Of a DNA stretch of 64,000 bases, positions 18,612 through 27,524 are shown in pieces. Within the stretch, counting starts at the first letter, position 1. Every line of letters begins with the position of its first letter. The notes beneath the pieces are model-generated. The model did no database searches and was not told the DNA's origin. It was given only the letters and a program-made list of their open reading frames with translations. The stretch is from Pseudomonas rhizosphaerae. GTDB lineage: Bacteria; Pseudomonadota; Gammaproteobacteria; Pseudomonadales; Pseudomonadaceae. The stretch lies in NCBI RefSeq assembly GCF_000761155.1, contig NZ_CP009533.1, positions 2,914,001 to 2,978,000 of the forward strand, read 5' to 3'. A program made the translations under genes and the position numbers.

Positions 18612-19133
18612 ATGGCACCCGACTACCCGCCCACCCTCCTGTCCCAAGAAGAACGCGCAGCCATTGCTGAAATCGAAGCCACCACCAACATCCTGCGGTT
18701 GGTAACCCGGCTAACCAACATGCGCTTCGCCGCGATCACCAAGTTCGGCGACGCCGAACTAGTGATCTGCTCCGTGCATGATTCTGCAGACTTAGGAATT
18801 GGCGCAGGAGAGGCCTTCCCACTGGAAGACACGATCTGCAGCGAGTTTCAGCGGGACCCCGCGCCGTTGCTGATCCCGAAAGTCAGCCATGACCACAGCT
18901 TCGCCTCACGACTCATCGTCAAGACCTACGATCTGGACAGTTACGTAGGCGTGCCCATTTTCCTGCCTGATGGCCGTTTGTACGGGGCGCTTTGCGCGAT
19001 CGATTCGCGGCCTGTGCTGTTTGAAGATCCGGATGTGTGCGAAACGCTGGAGATCTTTGCCCGGTTGATCGGGTGCATATTTTTTGCGAGCTTGGCGGTG
19101 AAGGTGGCAGGTGTCGGGATTGAGTTGGAGTGA
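18612..19133 (+). CDS. Single GAF-domain protein
   Basis: A 173-residue cytosolic protein that is almost entirely one GAF domain (about residues 20-165). Characteristic segments are TTNILRLVTRLTNMRFAAITKFGDAE, the FPLEDTICSEFQRDPAPLLIPKV middle and YVGVPIFLPDGRLYGALCAIDS near the end. GAF domains bind cyclic nucleotides, chromophores or other small ligands; no cofactor-binding cysteine motif is obvious here. I chose the ATG at 18612 because GAGG lies six bases upstream; a TTG 17 codons earlier has none. Its stop is 21 bases from the end of the convergent hybrid histidine kinase. A link to that kinase is possible but not shown. Confidence 0.85.
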   Translation: MAPDYPPTLLSQEERAAIAEIEATTNILRLVTRLTNMRFAAITKFGDAELVICSVHDSADLGIGAGEAFPLEDTICSEFQRDPAPLLIPKVSHDHSFASRLIVKTYDLDSYVGVPIFLPDGRLYGALCAIDSRPVLFEDPDVCETLEIFARLIGCIFFASLAVKVAGVGIELE

Positions 19134-19154
19134 TTGTGGGAAAGGGATGCAAGC

Positions 19155-21257
19155 TCAGGTCACCCTCGAAAAATGTGTACACATCGCCCCACACAACAAG
19201 CGCGACAACTGCTCCACCGAGTACGGCTTATGCAACAACTCGAATCCATCCGTGCCCTTCTCCGCCAGCACATGGCTGTATCCCGACGTCAGCACTACAG
19301 GTAACCCTGCGTATCGCCGACGAATCTCATGGGCCAGCTCGATGCCTGTCATCCCCGGCAGCACCACATCGGAAAACACCACTTTGAATCGGCTTGCGTC
19401 GCGGGCCAGCTCGGCCAGTGCTTCTTGTCCATTGATGGCAAGGACCGGCCGGTAGCCCAAATCCGTGAGTGAGTGCATCGCAAAGGCGCCCACTTGAGGG
19501 TTGTCTTCGACGATCAATACACCGGTGCCATGTCCGTGCACCAATTCATGGGGCGCCTCGACACTCCGTGGCTCGCGCGGCTCGGATGCCTGGGGCAGGT
19601 AGAGTGTGAACGTGGTGCCTTGATCGACTTCACTGTCCACGGTGATCTCGCCACCCGATTGCTTGGCGAACCCGAACACTTGCGACAGGCCGAGGCCCGT
19701 GCCCTGCCCCACGCCTTTGGTGGTGAAGAAGGGCTCGAATATCTTTCCCAGGTGCAACGGCGCGATGCCGCTGCCGGTATCGGTCATCGAAATCACCACT
19801 TGATCGCCTGGCATCATCGGCTGCTCGTTGGCCTCGGATCCACGGCGGGCTGGGCCCACTCGGATGATGAGGCGCCCCTGGCCGACCATGGCATCACGAG
19901 CGTTGACGGCCATGTTGACGATTGCCATGTCGAACTGAGAGGGGTCGGCGATCACGAAATGGCTATGTTCGGGGATATCCATCGCCAGTTCCACTTCGGC
20001 ACCTACCAGTGTCTTGATCATGCTGGCCAGGGCCCGCAGGTTCTCTGCAGGTGCGAACACCGTTGGTTGCAGTGTTTGACGCCGGGCGAAGGCAAGCAGT
20101 TGCGAGGTGACTTTGGCGGCTCGTTCGACGGTGTCGGCAATGGCTGAGACATAGCGTGCGCGTCGCTCGCTGGAGAGATCCGGCCGTTTGAGCAGGTCAG
20201 TCGACGACTTGATTACGGTCAGCAGGTTGTTGAAGTCGTGGGCGACGCCACCGGTGAGTTGGCCGATGGCTTCCAGCTTCTGCGATTGACGCAGGGCTTC
20301 CTCGGCGGCGGCCAGGGCGCTGGCGCTCTCCCGCTCGGCGGTGAAGTCGCGGCCCACGGCGTTGATCTGCTGCTCGTCTGGCTGGGTCGACCAGGATATC
20401 CAGCGGTAGCTGCCGTCCTTGTGGCGGTAGCGGTTGTCGAACCGGGCGTAGGCATGGCCGTCAGCGGACAGACTGGCGCCCTGCTGGGTGTGCGCCAGGT
20501 CGTCGGGGTGGATCAGTTCGAAAAGCGACAGGCCGATCAACTCGGATTCCTGCCATCCCAGCAGGTCGGTCCAGGCAGGGTTGACCGCAGTAATGACGCC
20601 GTCGAAAGTGCAGCGCAGCATGATGTCTGCCGACAACAGCCAAAGTCGATTACGGTCGGCGGTACGGCGGGAGATTTCTTCTTCGAGCCCGGCGTTGAGC
20701 TCGCTCAAGCGCAGGAGAGCCTGGGCCCGTTCATGCTCGGCGCGGTCCCGTTTGCGATCGGCGAGCACTTGCTGAGTCATTTCCGAGGCCAGCAACAGTA
20801 CACCTTCATAGCCGCCGCTCTCGCCCTGCACAGGCGAAAAGCTGTAGGTCCATACGGTCTCTTCCTCTTTGCCGTGACGCCGCATCATCATCGACAGGTT
20901 CTCGATGGAGAAACCATCGCCTGTGGCAAGCACCTGTGCCACTTGGGGGCTGAGCACCGGGGCGATGTCGGTGAGCACCTCCGGCATCGGGCGACCGAAC
21001 GCTGCAGGGTGCCGATCGCCCAGTGCCAGGCCGTAGGCATCGTTGTAGAGCAGCCACTGCTGCGGCCCCCAGTAAAGGGCCGCGATGCCTTTGGTGTTCA
21101 ACACCAGCGACAAAGCAGTGCGTAGGGATGCGGGCCATGAGCTGTAATCGCCCAAGGCGGTGCTGGACCAATCCGTGTCGCGCACCAAGTCTCCCATTTC
21201 TCCGCCGCCGATCATGGGCGGGACGGGAGCCAGGGGAATGGGGGAGGCAACTGGCAT
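19155..21257 (-). CDS. PAS-containing hybrid sensor histidine kinase
   Basis: A roughly 700-residue soluble hybrid kinase without membrane segments. From the N-terminus it has a PAS-like domain (GEMGDLVRDTDWSSTALGDYSSWP...), a short coiled coil and a PAS/PAC domain (FDGVITAVNPAWTDLLGW...YRHKDGSYRWISWS). A HisKA box with phospho-acceptor His (GQLTGGVAHDFNNLLTVI) and a HATPase domain (NAVNARDAM region, DTGSGIAP, GTGLGLSQVFGF) follow. A C-terminal receiver domain has its Asp in VFSDVVLPGMTG. The start is uncertain: ATGs at 21257, 21215 and 21197 and a GTG at 21347 are in frame and none has a good ribosome site. The receiver may relay phosphate to an unlinked HPt. Signal unknown. Confidence 0.88.
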   Translation of the reverse strand: MPVASPIPLAPVPPMIGGGEMGDLVRDTDWSSTALGDYSSWPASLRTALSLVLNTKGIAALYWGPQQWLLYNDAYGLALGDRHPAAFGRPMPEVLTDIAPVLSPQVAQVLATGDGFSIENLSMMMRRHGKEEETVWTYSFSPVQGESGGYEGVLLLASEMTQQVLADRKRDRAEHERAQALLRLSELNAGLEEEISRRTADRNRLWLLSADIMLRCTFDGVITAVNPAWTDLLGWQESELIGLSLFELIHPDDLAHTQQGASLSADGHAYARFDNRYRHKDGSYRWISWSTQPDEQQINAVGRDFTAERESASALAAAEEALRQSQKLEAIGQLTGGVAHDFNNLLTVIKSSTDLLKRPDLSSERRARYVSAIADTVERAAKVTSQLLAFARRQTLQPTVFAPAENLRALASMIKTLVGAEVELAMDIPEHSHFVIADPSQFDMAIVNMAVNARDAMVGQGRLIIRVGPARRGSEANEQPMMPGDQVVISMTDTGSGIAPLHLGKIFEPFFTTKGVGQGTGLGLSQVFGFAKQSGGEITVDSEVDQGTTFTLYLPQASEPREPRSVEAPHELVHGHGTGVLIVEDNPQVGAFAMHSLTDLGYRPVLAINGQEALAELARDASRFKVVFSDVVLPGMTGIELAHEIRRRYAGLPVVLTSGYSHVLAEKGTDGFELLHKPYSVEQLSRLLCGAMCTHFSRVT

Positions 21258-21489
21258 GGGGGACGTCCAAGGGGATAGGGCTGGAAGTGTGAGTGATTGT
21301 GGATAGGGCTGGCAATGCTTGGGAGAAGTCAGGCACGTATCCTCCACGACCCACGAGCCTTTTTGAATTTATGCTTGAGACACTGCTTGCAAACAATCAA
21401 CCGGGGTTGGTGCCCTGGCTAGACAGGCATCGCAGTTGACCTCCCTACCCAGCCTGCCTATCCTCCCCCTCGTCACGCCTCATGCGTGA

Positions 21490-21700
21490 CCAGGTTTGAC
21501 GGCCTGTCTTACATACGAACGCGCAGTCTCAAGACTCGGCTCGGGCGCCTCCGCACCCGGTTCGAACGCTATGGCGGCTGTGCGTGGGGCACCTTCGGGT
21601 GCGCCGGGTTCGTATGTGACCGGTCCGTCAACCCATGCACAGCTGCCACCCACTCGTTTGACGGCGAGTGCTGGCAAATCTCACTTCACATACGGAAGTC
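21490..21700 (+). promoter_or_regulatory. Structured ~210-bp element upstream of DUF3077 gene
   Basis: This gap is rich in secondary structure. A ten-bp inverted repeat ACATACGAAC (21511-21520) / GTTCGTATGT (21608-21617) encloses hairpins including AGTCT-CA-AGACT (21525-21536) and GCACC-TTC-GGGTGC. A further stem ACTTC/GAAGT (21683-21698) lies next to the start codon. The decamer GTTTGACGGC is repeated directly at 21494-21503 and 21656-21665. From memory, similar sequence precedes DUF3077 genes elsewhere in Pseudomonas and is sometimes annotated as spurious small proteins. A structured leader or a repeated element is likely. Confidence 0.5.
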
Positions 21701-21707
21701 GCCAATC

Positions 21708-21923
21708 ATGAAAGATCAAACGAATCTTGCTGCATATCAATCCCTTCAACGTGCTAGTCAGTTGCTAGATACCGCATCCGTGCTTGCTGCGGAAACGAGC
21801 GATGCCAATCAGCAGCTCTGTCGCGCGCTTAATCAAGCCGTTGCTTTGCTGACGGAGACAAGCAGGACGTTGGTGGAGGATTCTCTGTTGGAGATGAAGT
21901 TGCGGTTTCAAGTTAACGCCTGA
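21708..21923 (+). CDS. DUF3077 family protein
   Basis: A 71-residue helical protein (MKDQTNLAAYQSLQRASQLL...) of the DUF3077 group, small proteins nearly confined to Pseudomonas with no known function. The pattern of two amphipathic helices (about residues 8-32 and 38-68) suggests a small bundle or dimer. The ATG at 21708 is preceded by GGAAG ten bases upstream. An in-frame reading from 21486 would translate the structured leader and is rejected. Its gene is isolated between the hybrid kinase and a convergent hypothetical protein. Confidence 0.8.
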   Translation: MKDQTNLAAYQSLQRASQLLDTASVLAAETSDANQQLCRALNQAVALLTETSRTLVEDSLLEMKLRFQVNA

Positions 21924-22006
21924 TCGCTCCAGCGCGAGGATGTGCCGCCCATCCATGGTGATAGGTGTCGCTTGAAACATAAGCGGCACCTCATTTGCGG
22001 ACCCCA

Positions 22007-22699
22007 CTACCCCATCGGACTAAACCCCGAACCCGCCGAACAATACCGCTCCCGCAGTGCCGGATCTGGTTCTTCACGGCACTGCTCCTTGAACCACTGC
22101 TTCGCCCCCTTCCTGCACTCCCGATACTCAATCGAGCCACCTCGGTAACTAGTGCAAACAGTGCCGTAATCAACCCGGTTATTACCGACACTCCACGAAG
22201 CCGTGTACCACTGCTTCCTGTCCCAACCGAGTATCTGGTGCGACTCAGAGCCATTGCTGCCGCTAACCCGCCGAACCGGCCGCGCACTCTGCCCCGCCTT
22301 GTACTCCGCCAAATACTGCGCCGACACCATCCCCTGGACAGCCCGCTCTTCCCGCATCGGCTGAGGACGGTCGCCATACCGACACCGCAACACCTGGTCG
22401 TTGACCACATTGTCAGCGCCCATGCACTCCTGCAGGGTTTTAGGCACAACCGGCGCCACTGCTCGCACAACGGGTGCAGATACCGGCGCAGATTCAACAA
22501 CCGGCGATTCATATCGCTCAACCACCTCAGTAGGCGGTTCTACACGCGCAGGCTCAAAGTACGCGGCAATCCGCGCCCAGTTCATCCCCACCGCCACTGC
22601 GGGCACCAGTAGCCACAACAGCCACCCCGGGTGCATCCGTTGTTGAACACGCGAACGCGGTGCAATGGGTCCATCGTGCAGGTCGTCTTGCAGACTCAT
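22007..22699 (-). CDS. Hypothetical protein with single N-terminal membrane anchor
   Basis: A 230-residue protein of unknown family. A short basic cytosolic start is followed by one membrane segment (GWLLWLLVPAVAVGMNWARI, about residues 25-44). A Pro/Val/Glu-rich linker (about 50-85) comes next, then a C-terminal domain rich in Trp, Arg and cysteines (LQECMGAD, VLRCRYGD, TVCTSYRG, YRECRKG, QCREE, RYCSAG). The six cysteines in a predicted periplasmic domain suggest disulfides. It is convergent with the DUF3077 gene and divergent from the TonB-dependent receptor. No function can be proposed from sequence. Confidence 0.75.
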   Translation of the reverse strand: MSLQDDLHDGPIAPRSRVQQRMHPGWLLWLLVPAVAVGMNWARIAAYFEPARVEPPTEVVERYESPVVESAPVSAPVVRAVAPVVPKTLQECMGADNVVNDQVLRCRYGDRPQPMREERAVQGMVSAQYLAEYKAGQSARPVRRVSGSNGSESHQILGWDRKQWYTASWSVGNNRVDYGTVCTSYRGGSIEYRECRKGAKQWFKEQCREEPDPALRERYCSAGSGFSPMG

Positions 22700-22827
22700 T
22701 TGAATTCCATTTCCAATGCAGAGGCAAAAACGCCATCAGTGAATTACCTATCGGTAGCCCTTTGCCATTCTTTAGGTGTAACGCCTGTCCAGCCAGCCCA
22801 TCGGACTCCGTGAAAATCCCCTCAAAA

Positions 22828-22841
22828 AAGCGTTAACGCTT
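22828..22841. promoter_or_regulatory. 14-bp palindrome upstream of TonB receptor
   Basis: AAGCGTTAACGCTT is a perfect palindrome, 65 bases before the receptor start, in the divergent gap with the hypothetical gene. It could be an operator. It does not resemble a Fur box. Confidence 0.4.
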
Positions 22842-22905
22842 CGTGAAACTCTTGTTAGGATACGCGCCACTGAGACACATTCTCAGTTGCCAGGGAGGCG
22901 CTTCA

Positions 22906-25131
22906 TTGACCTCTTCTATTCCCGGAACTGCTCCCATGGCCCTTCGTTTTCCTTCTCGCCCTACCCTTCTGGCGGTGTGCTGCTCACTGAGCCTCGGCGC
23001 CCACGGGGCAGACGCTCTCGTGTTGGACGCTACCTCGATCGATGCGCAAACCACCAAGGCTGCCAAAGGCGCTTCGCCTGATGTGTTTGCCGGTGGGCAG
23101 GTGGCGCGCGGTGGGCAGATGGGTGTGCTGGGCAACCAGGACAACATGGATGTGCCGTTTACCCTGACCAGCTACACCTCGAAGCTGATCGAGGATCAGC
23201 AGGCGGAGGACGTCGGCGATGTGCTGCTGAATGATCCGTCGGTGCGGCAGTCGTTCGGGTTCGGTAACCAGGCGCAGGTGCTCGTGATTCGTGGTTTGCC
23301 GCTGTCCAGTGATGACATTTCCTACAACGGTTTGTATGGGGTGTTGCCGCGGCAGATCATTTCCACCGATGCGGTGGAGCGGGTCGAGGTGTTCAAGGGG
23401 CCGAACGCGTTTATCAATGGCGTGAGCCCGACGGGGACCGGGTTGGGCGGCAGTGTGAACCTGGTGCCCAAGCGGGCGGGCGATGAGCCCATTCGTCGCT
23501 ACACGCAGGACATCAGTACGGATGGCCGTGTGGGTGAGCATCTGGATATCGGTCAGCGCTTTGGTGAGGACAATCGTTTTGGTGCGCGGGTCAATCTGGC
23601 CCAGCGTGAGGGTGATACAGCGGTCGATGACGAGTCGCAGCGCACCAAGCTGTTCACGCTGGGGCTGGATTATCGGGGTGACAATTTCCGTCTGTCCGGC
23701 GACTTTGGTTATCAGAAGCAGCGCATCAACGGGCTGCGCAACTCGGTGCGCTTCGGCACGATCACACGCATTCCGCGGGCGCCGGATGCCAGCCACAACT
23801 ACGGTCAGGATTGGACGTACAGCCAGACCGAAGACACGTTCGGCATGTTGCGTGGCGAATGGGATCTCAACGAGGACTGGACGGCGTACGTGGCGGGTGG
23901 TGCGAAGCACACACGGGAGAACGGTGTGTACGGCACGCCGGTGCTGACGGATTCGAATACGGGCGCGGCGACTATCAGCGGGTCGAAGATTCCCCATGAC
24001 GAGGACAATGCCACGTTCATGACCGGCATCAACGGCAACCTGCAGACGGGGCCGGTGAGTCATCAGATCAGCGTGGGTGCGTCGAGCATCTGGACCGAGC
24101 AGCGCAACGCCTATGAGTTCTACCTGCCCACGGGCACTACCAACATTTACAACACCGGGCCTCTGGCCAAGCCTACCGCGGTGAACTTCGCAGCCGGTGA
24201 CATGAGCGACCCAGGCATCACCGGCAAGACGCGCAACCGCAGCCTGGCGGTGTCGGACACCTTGGGTTTCTTCGACGACACGCTGCTGGTGACGGCCGGG
24301 TTGCGCCGCCAGCAGTTGCTGGTGCAGAACTATGCCTATGAGTCGACCACCGGTGTCGGCGGCTCGCGCACTTCCATGTACGACGAGGCGATCACCACGC
24401 CGGTGTATGGCATCGTTTACAAGCCGGTGGAGTCGGTGTCGCTGTTTGCCAACCGTATCGAGGGGCTGGCGGCGGGGCCGACGGCGTCGGGCCAGGTCGT
24501 CAACGTGGGTGAGGCGTTCCCGCCGGGGCGCACCAAGCAGGTGGAAGCCGGGATCAAGCTGGACAAGCAATCGTGGGGCGCCACGCTGGCAGCATTCCGG
24601 ATCGAGCGGCCTACCGATGGTTACACCCAGAGCTTCGCGACGGCCGGCGGCGGCAGCGTTGATGTGTACGTGCGCGACGGCAAGCAGGTCAATCGCGGTG
24701 TCGAGTTGAGCGTGTTCGGCGAGCCGGTGGAAGGCTTGCGTTTGATGGCCGGCGGTACGCGTCTGCAGTCCGAGCTCGAAGACACGCGCGGCGGTTTGAA
24801 CGATGGCAATCACGCCGTTGGGGTGCCGACCTTTCAGCTCAATGCGACGGTGGATTGGGACGTGCCGGGGCTGAACGGTCTGGCGCTCAACGCTCGTGCG
24901 CTGCGCACCGGCGGCCAATATGCCGACCCGGCCAACACACTGAGCCTGCCCACCTGGAACCGCTTCGACGCGGGTGCGCGCTACACCTTCAAGGTCGAGC
25001 GCAAGGCCGTCACGCTGCGCATGAATGTGGAGAACATCACCGACAAGAACTACTGGGCTTCCGCCAACGGCGGCTATCTGACCCAGGGTGAGCCACGGCT
25101 GGTGAAGTTTTCCGGGACGGTGGATTTCTGA
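22906..25131 (+). CDS. TonB-dependent siderophore receptor
   Basis: Outer-membrane beta-barrel receptor for an iron chelate, powered by TonB. The TTG at 22906 is chosen because GGGAGG lies seven bases upstream; an ATG ten codons further in has no ribosome site. The signal peptide (ALRFPSRPTLLAVCCSLSLGAHG) is cleaved near ADA. The plug domain spans about residues 55-180 (VGDVLLNDPSVRQSFGFGN, VLVIRGLPLSSDDISYNGL, VERVEVFKGPNAFINGVSPT). The barrel ends with the aromatic terminus (VKFSGTVDF) needed for insertion. It lacks the N-terminal signalling domain of FpvA-type transducers, so no ECF sigma cascade is expected. No clear Fur box was seen. Substrate unknown. Confidence 0.9.
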   Translation: MTSSIPGTAPMALRFPSRPTLLAVCCSLSLGAHGADALVLDATSIDAQTTKAAKGASPDVFAGGQVARGGQMGVLGNQDNMDVPFTLTSYTSKLIEDQQAEDVGDVLLNDPSVRQSFGFGNQAQVLVIRGLPLSSDDISYNGLYGVLPRQIISTDAVERVEVFKGPNAFINGVSPTGTGLGGSVNLVPKRAGDEPIRRYTQDISTDGRVGEHLDIGQRFGEDNRFGARVNLAQREGDTAVDDESQRTKLFTLGLDYRGDNFRLSGDFGYQKQRINGLRNSVRFGTITRIPRAPDASHNYGQDWTYSQTEDTFGMLRGEWDLNEDWTAYVAGGAKHTRENGVYGTPVLTDSNTGAATISGSKIPHDEDNATFMTGINGNLQTGPVSHQISVGASSIWTEQRNAYEFYLPTGTTNIYNTGPLAKPTAVNFAAGDMSDPGITGKTRNRSLAVSDTLGFFDDTLLVTAGLRRQQLLVQNYAYESTTGVGGSRTSMYDEAITTPVYGIVYKPVESVSLFANRIEGLAAGPTASGQVVNVGEAFPPGRTKQVEAGIKLDKQSWGATLAAFRIERPTDGYTQSFATAGGGSVDVYVRDGKQVNRGVELSVFGEPVEGLRLMAGGTRLQSELEDTRGGLNDGNHAVGVPTFQLNATVDWDVPGLNGLALNARALRTGGQYADPANTLSLPTWNRFDAGARYTFKVERKAVTLRMNVENITDKNYWASANGGYLTQGEPRLVKFSGTVDF

Positions 25132-25237
25132 TCCATCAGCAGGAGGGCAGTGCCTGTTCGGCATGAGCAGCGCTGGGGTGGTTGACGTGGACTAGACTGA
25201 ACGTACCGTAAGCAAACATGCCGAGTGCGGAGTCGCC

Positions 25238-25681
25238 ATGAGCCAGCCCCTGTCCCCCGAAACGATTGCCATCATCAAGGCCACAGCGCCCGCGCTGCAG
25301 CAACATGGTGTGGCAATCACCACGCGTATGTACGAGCGCCTGTTCGTCGATCCGCAGATCAAGGCGCTGTTCGACCAGGCGGCGCAGACGTCCGGCGAGC
25401 AACCCAAGCGGTTGGCGGCGGCGATCCTGGCGTTTGCCAACAATGTCGATCGGCTTGAGGTGATCGACGCCGCGGTGAACAAGATCTGCAGCCGTCATGT
25501 GGCGACCCATATCAAGGCCGAGCACTACCCCGCCGTTGCCAATGCGCTGCTGCCGGCCATCAAGGACGTGCTGGGCGACGCGGCGACGGATGAGATTCTG
25601 GATGCGTGGGGACAAGCGTATTGGTTTCTGGCGGATTTGATGATCAGCCGGGAAAAGGCGCTGTACCAGCAAGCGTCATAA
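25238..25681 (+). CDS. Single-domain haemoglobin (Vitreoscilla type)
   Basis: A 147-residue globin without the FAD/NAD reductase domain of flavohaemoglobin. It aligns over its length with Vitreoscilla haemoglobin: the proximal F8 His is His87 (CSRHVATH), the distal B10 Tyr is Tyr32 (RMYERLF) and E7 is Gln55 (EQPKRLA). The C-terminal block AIKDVLGDAATDEILDAWGQAYW is nearly identical. Such proteins bind oxygen or nitric oxide and need a separate reductase. The ATG at 25238 has GGAG six bases upstream. It overlaps the end of the convergent ABC-F gene by six bases. A role in NO detoxification or oxygen delivery is inferred from family. Confidence 0.92.
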   Translation: MSQPLSPETIAIIKATAPALQQHGVAITTRMYERLFVDPQIKALFDQAAQTSGEQPKRLAAAILAFANNVDRLEVIDAAVNKICSRHVATHIKAEHYPAVANALLPAIKDVLGDAATDEILDAWGQAYWFLADLMISREKALYQQAS

Positions 25682-27277
25682 ACGGGGTCGCGCTGGAGCT
25701 TGCAGAGGCAGTTCCAGGTCGATGCCGATGCTGTCCACGAAGGCATCGTCGTGGGACACCATCAGCAAGGCGCCCTGGTACTGGCCGAGCATCTGCTCCA
25801 GTGCCAGTCTGCTCGGCAGATCCAGATGGTTGTCCGGCTCATCCAGCAGCAGGAGCTGGGGTGGGCGTTGCGCGTGGAGCAGTGCCGCGAGTGCAATTTT
25901 CAGGCGCTCTCCCCCGCTGAGCTGCGCGGTTTGTAGCTGGACGCGATCGGCGTCGATGCCCAACTGGGCCAGCCGAGTTCTGGCTTCGGCTTCGGGCAGT
26001 TCCGGGTTGCTTTCGTGCAGCCATTGCACGGCCGTGCGTTGCGGGTGTTCGAGCCCGGCGTGTTGATCGAGCCACCCTACTTGCACGGTGCAAATGACTT
26101 CGCCAGCCCGTGGCATCAGGCGACCGGCGATAGTCTGAAGCAAGGTCGATTTACCGCTGCCGTTGGCGCCCCTGACGGCCATGCGCTGGGGCCCGGTGAG
26201 GGTCAATCCGATCGGTTCGGCATGCCCGAAAGGCAATATCAGATCATTGAGCTGAAGCACCAGTTTGCCGTTGGGTACGACGGTTTCCGGGGGCAGCATT
26301 ATGCGTTGGATATCGGCGGCGCAGCGCGCGCGGGCATCGGCTATGCGCTGTTGTTGCTGGTCGCGGGCGAGCTGTTGATTCAGGCGCAGTTTGCCCTGGC
26401 TGTTTTCGCTGCGTTCTTTCTGGGCGTTGGTGATCAGCTTGGTCTGGCTGCCATCACGAGCGCTACGATCGCCGCGGGCATTGCGGCGTTGCTGGCGCTC
26501 CATCTGCACGGCCATTTCCCGTTGCTCGCGCTTGGCTTGGGTGCGTTCGCCTTGCAAGGTCGCCTGGAAGGCTTGTTGCTCTTGTTCGCGGGCGGCGACG
26601 TAATGGCTGTAGTTGCCGCCGTAAACGGCGAGGCCGGTGGGCGAGAGTTGGACGATTTCATCCATGAGCTCGAGCAGGGCGCGGTCGTGGCTGATCATCA
26701 CCAAGCCGTTCGGCCAGCGCTGGATCTGCTGTGTCAGTTTCTGCTGTTGTTCGCGATCGAGGTGGTTGCTGGGTTCGTCGAGAATCAGCCAGTCGGCGCC
26801 GGACAGCCAGGCACCAAGCAGGGCGATGCGTTGCCGCTCGCCACCGCTGAGGGCGTGCGTCGGTGTATCGGCGGCCAAGTGGCCCAAGCCGTTCAGGTCC
26901 AGTTCGGCGCGAAGACGTGCCGCGCAATCCCACTGGTCCATCGCAAGCGTGTGGTCATGATCATTGAGGCTGCCTTCGGCGATCCGCTGCAGGGCTTGCA
27001 GGATGTGCTCGACCCCCGCCAGTGCTGCAACAGTGGAAAAACGCTCGGGCTCAAGCTGTTGTGAGACGACATGGACATGCCCTTCGCGGCGGACATGGCC
27101 ACTGCTGGGCGCACGGGCGCCAGCCAGCAACTGGCCGAGCAGGGATTTACCGCTGCCATTGGCGCCGACGATGCCAGTGGCTTTGGTGTGGAAGCTGTGG
27201 TTGAGGTTGTCCAGCAGCAGGCGCCCATCAGGGAGTGTGAGGCAAAGGTGGTCGAGACGGAGTTGTCGTTGGGTCAT
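25676..27277 (-). CDS. ABC-F family ATPase
   Basis: A 533-residue cytosolic protein with two ABC ATPase domains and no membrane segments, as in the ABC-F translation factors and antibiotic-resistance proteins. Both Walker A motifs (GANGSGKSLL near residue 41, GANGSGKSTL near 350) and both signatures (LSGGERQRI, LSGGERLKI) are intact. The linker is highly charged (QATLQGERTQAKREQREMAV..., about 225-310). The ATG at 27277 follows GGGAGA; an earlier in-frame start is unsupported. It is convergent with the globin gene and divergent from a membrane protein. Whether it acts on the ribosome in general or in antibiotic tolerance cannot be decided from sequence. Confidence 0.88.
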   Translation of the reverse strand: MTQRQLRLDHLCLTLPDGRLLLDNLNHSFHTKATGIVGANGSGKSLLGQLLAGARAPSSGHVRREGHVHVVSQQLEPERFSTVAALAGVEHILQALQRIAEGSLNDHDHTLAMDQWDCAARLRAELDLNGLGHLAADTPTHALSGGERQRIALLGAWLSGADWLILDEPSNHLDREQQQKLTQQIQRWPNGLVMISHDRALLELMDEIVQLSPTGLAVYGGNYSHYVAAREQEQQAFQATLQGERTQAKREQREMAVQMERQQRRNARGDRSARDGSQTKLITNAQKERSENSQGKLRLNQQLARDQQQQRIADARARCAADIQRIMLPPETVVPNGKLVLQLNDLILPFGHAEPIGLTLTGPQRMAVRGANGSGKSTLLQTIAGRLMPRAGEVICTVQVGWLDQHAGLEHPQRTAVQWLHESNPELPEAEARTRLAQLGIDADRVQLQTAQLSGGERLKIALAALLHAQRPPQLLLLDEPDNHLDLPSRLALEQMLGQYQGALLMVSHDDAFVDSIGIDLELPLQAPARPRL

Positions 27278-27524
27278 GAGTCTCCCTGTGTGATGCCCTT
27301 GGAATGGAACCAGCATGAACGTGATCAGTTATTGCGTCATTTCATTTCGGTTTCGAGTTATTACCTCGGTCTTTTCTTGAAAAATAGTCCTGTTAGGATT
27401 GCATCCGCTTTTGCTGGCCTGGCAAAAAACAACTTCTGGCCACACTGGGAAAGGTGGCCAATAGCTGGCCATTTGTAGCCACTCATTTTTTATCATTCTT
27501 CCAAGTAAGGTTTCAAATACACCT

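Noticed and set aside
21480-21711. Small open frames on both strands in the element before the DUF3077 gene
   Set aside because: They coincide with nested inverted repeats, have no ribosome sites and have biased composition. They are better explained as translations of a structured element.
22842-22905. Fur box in front of the TonB-dependent receptor
   Set aside because: The symmetric element CTGAGA-CACAT-TCTCAG does not resemble the GATAATGATAATCATTATC consensus.
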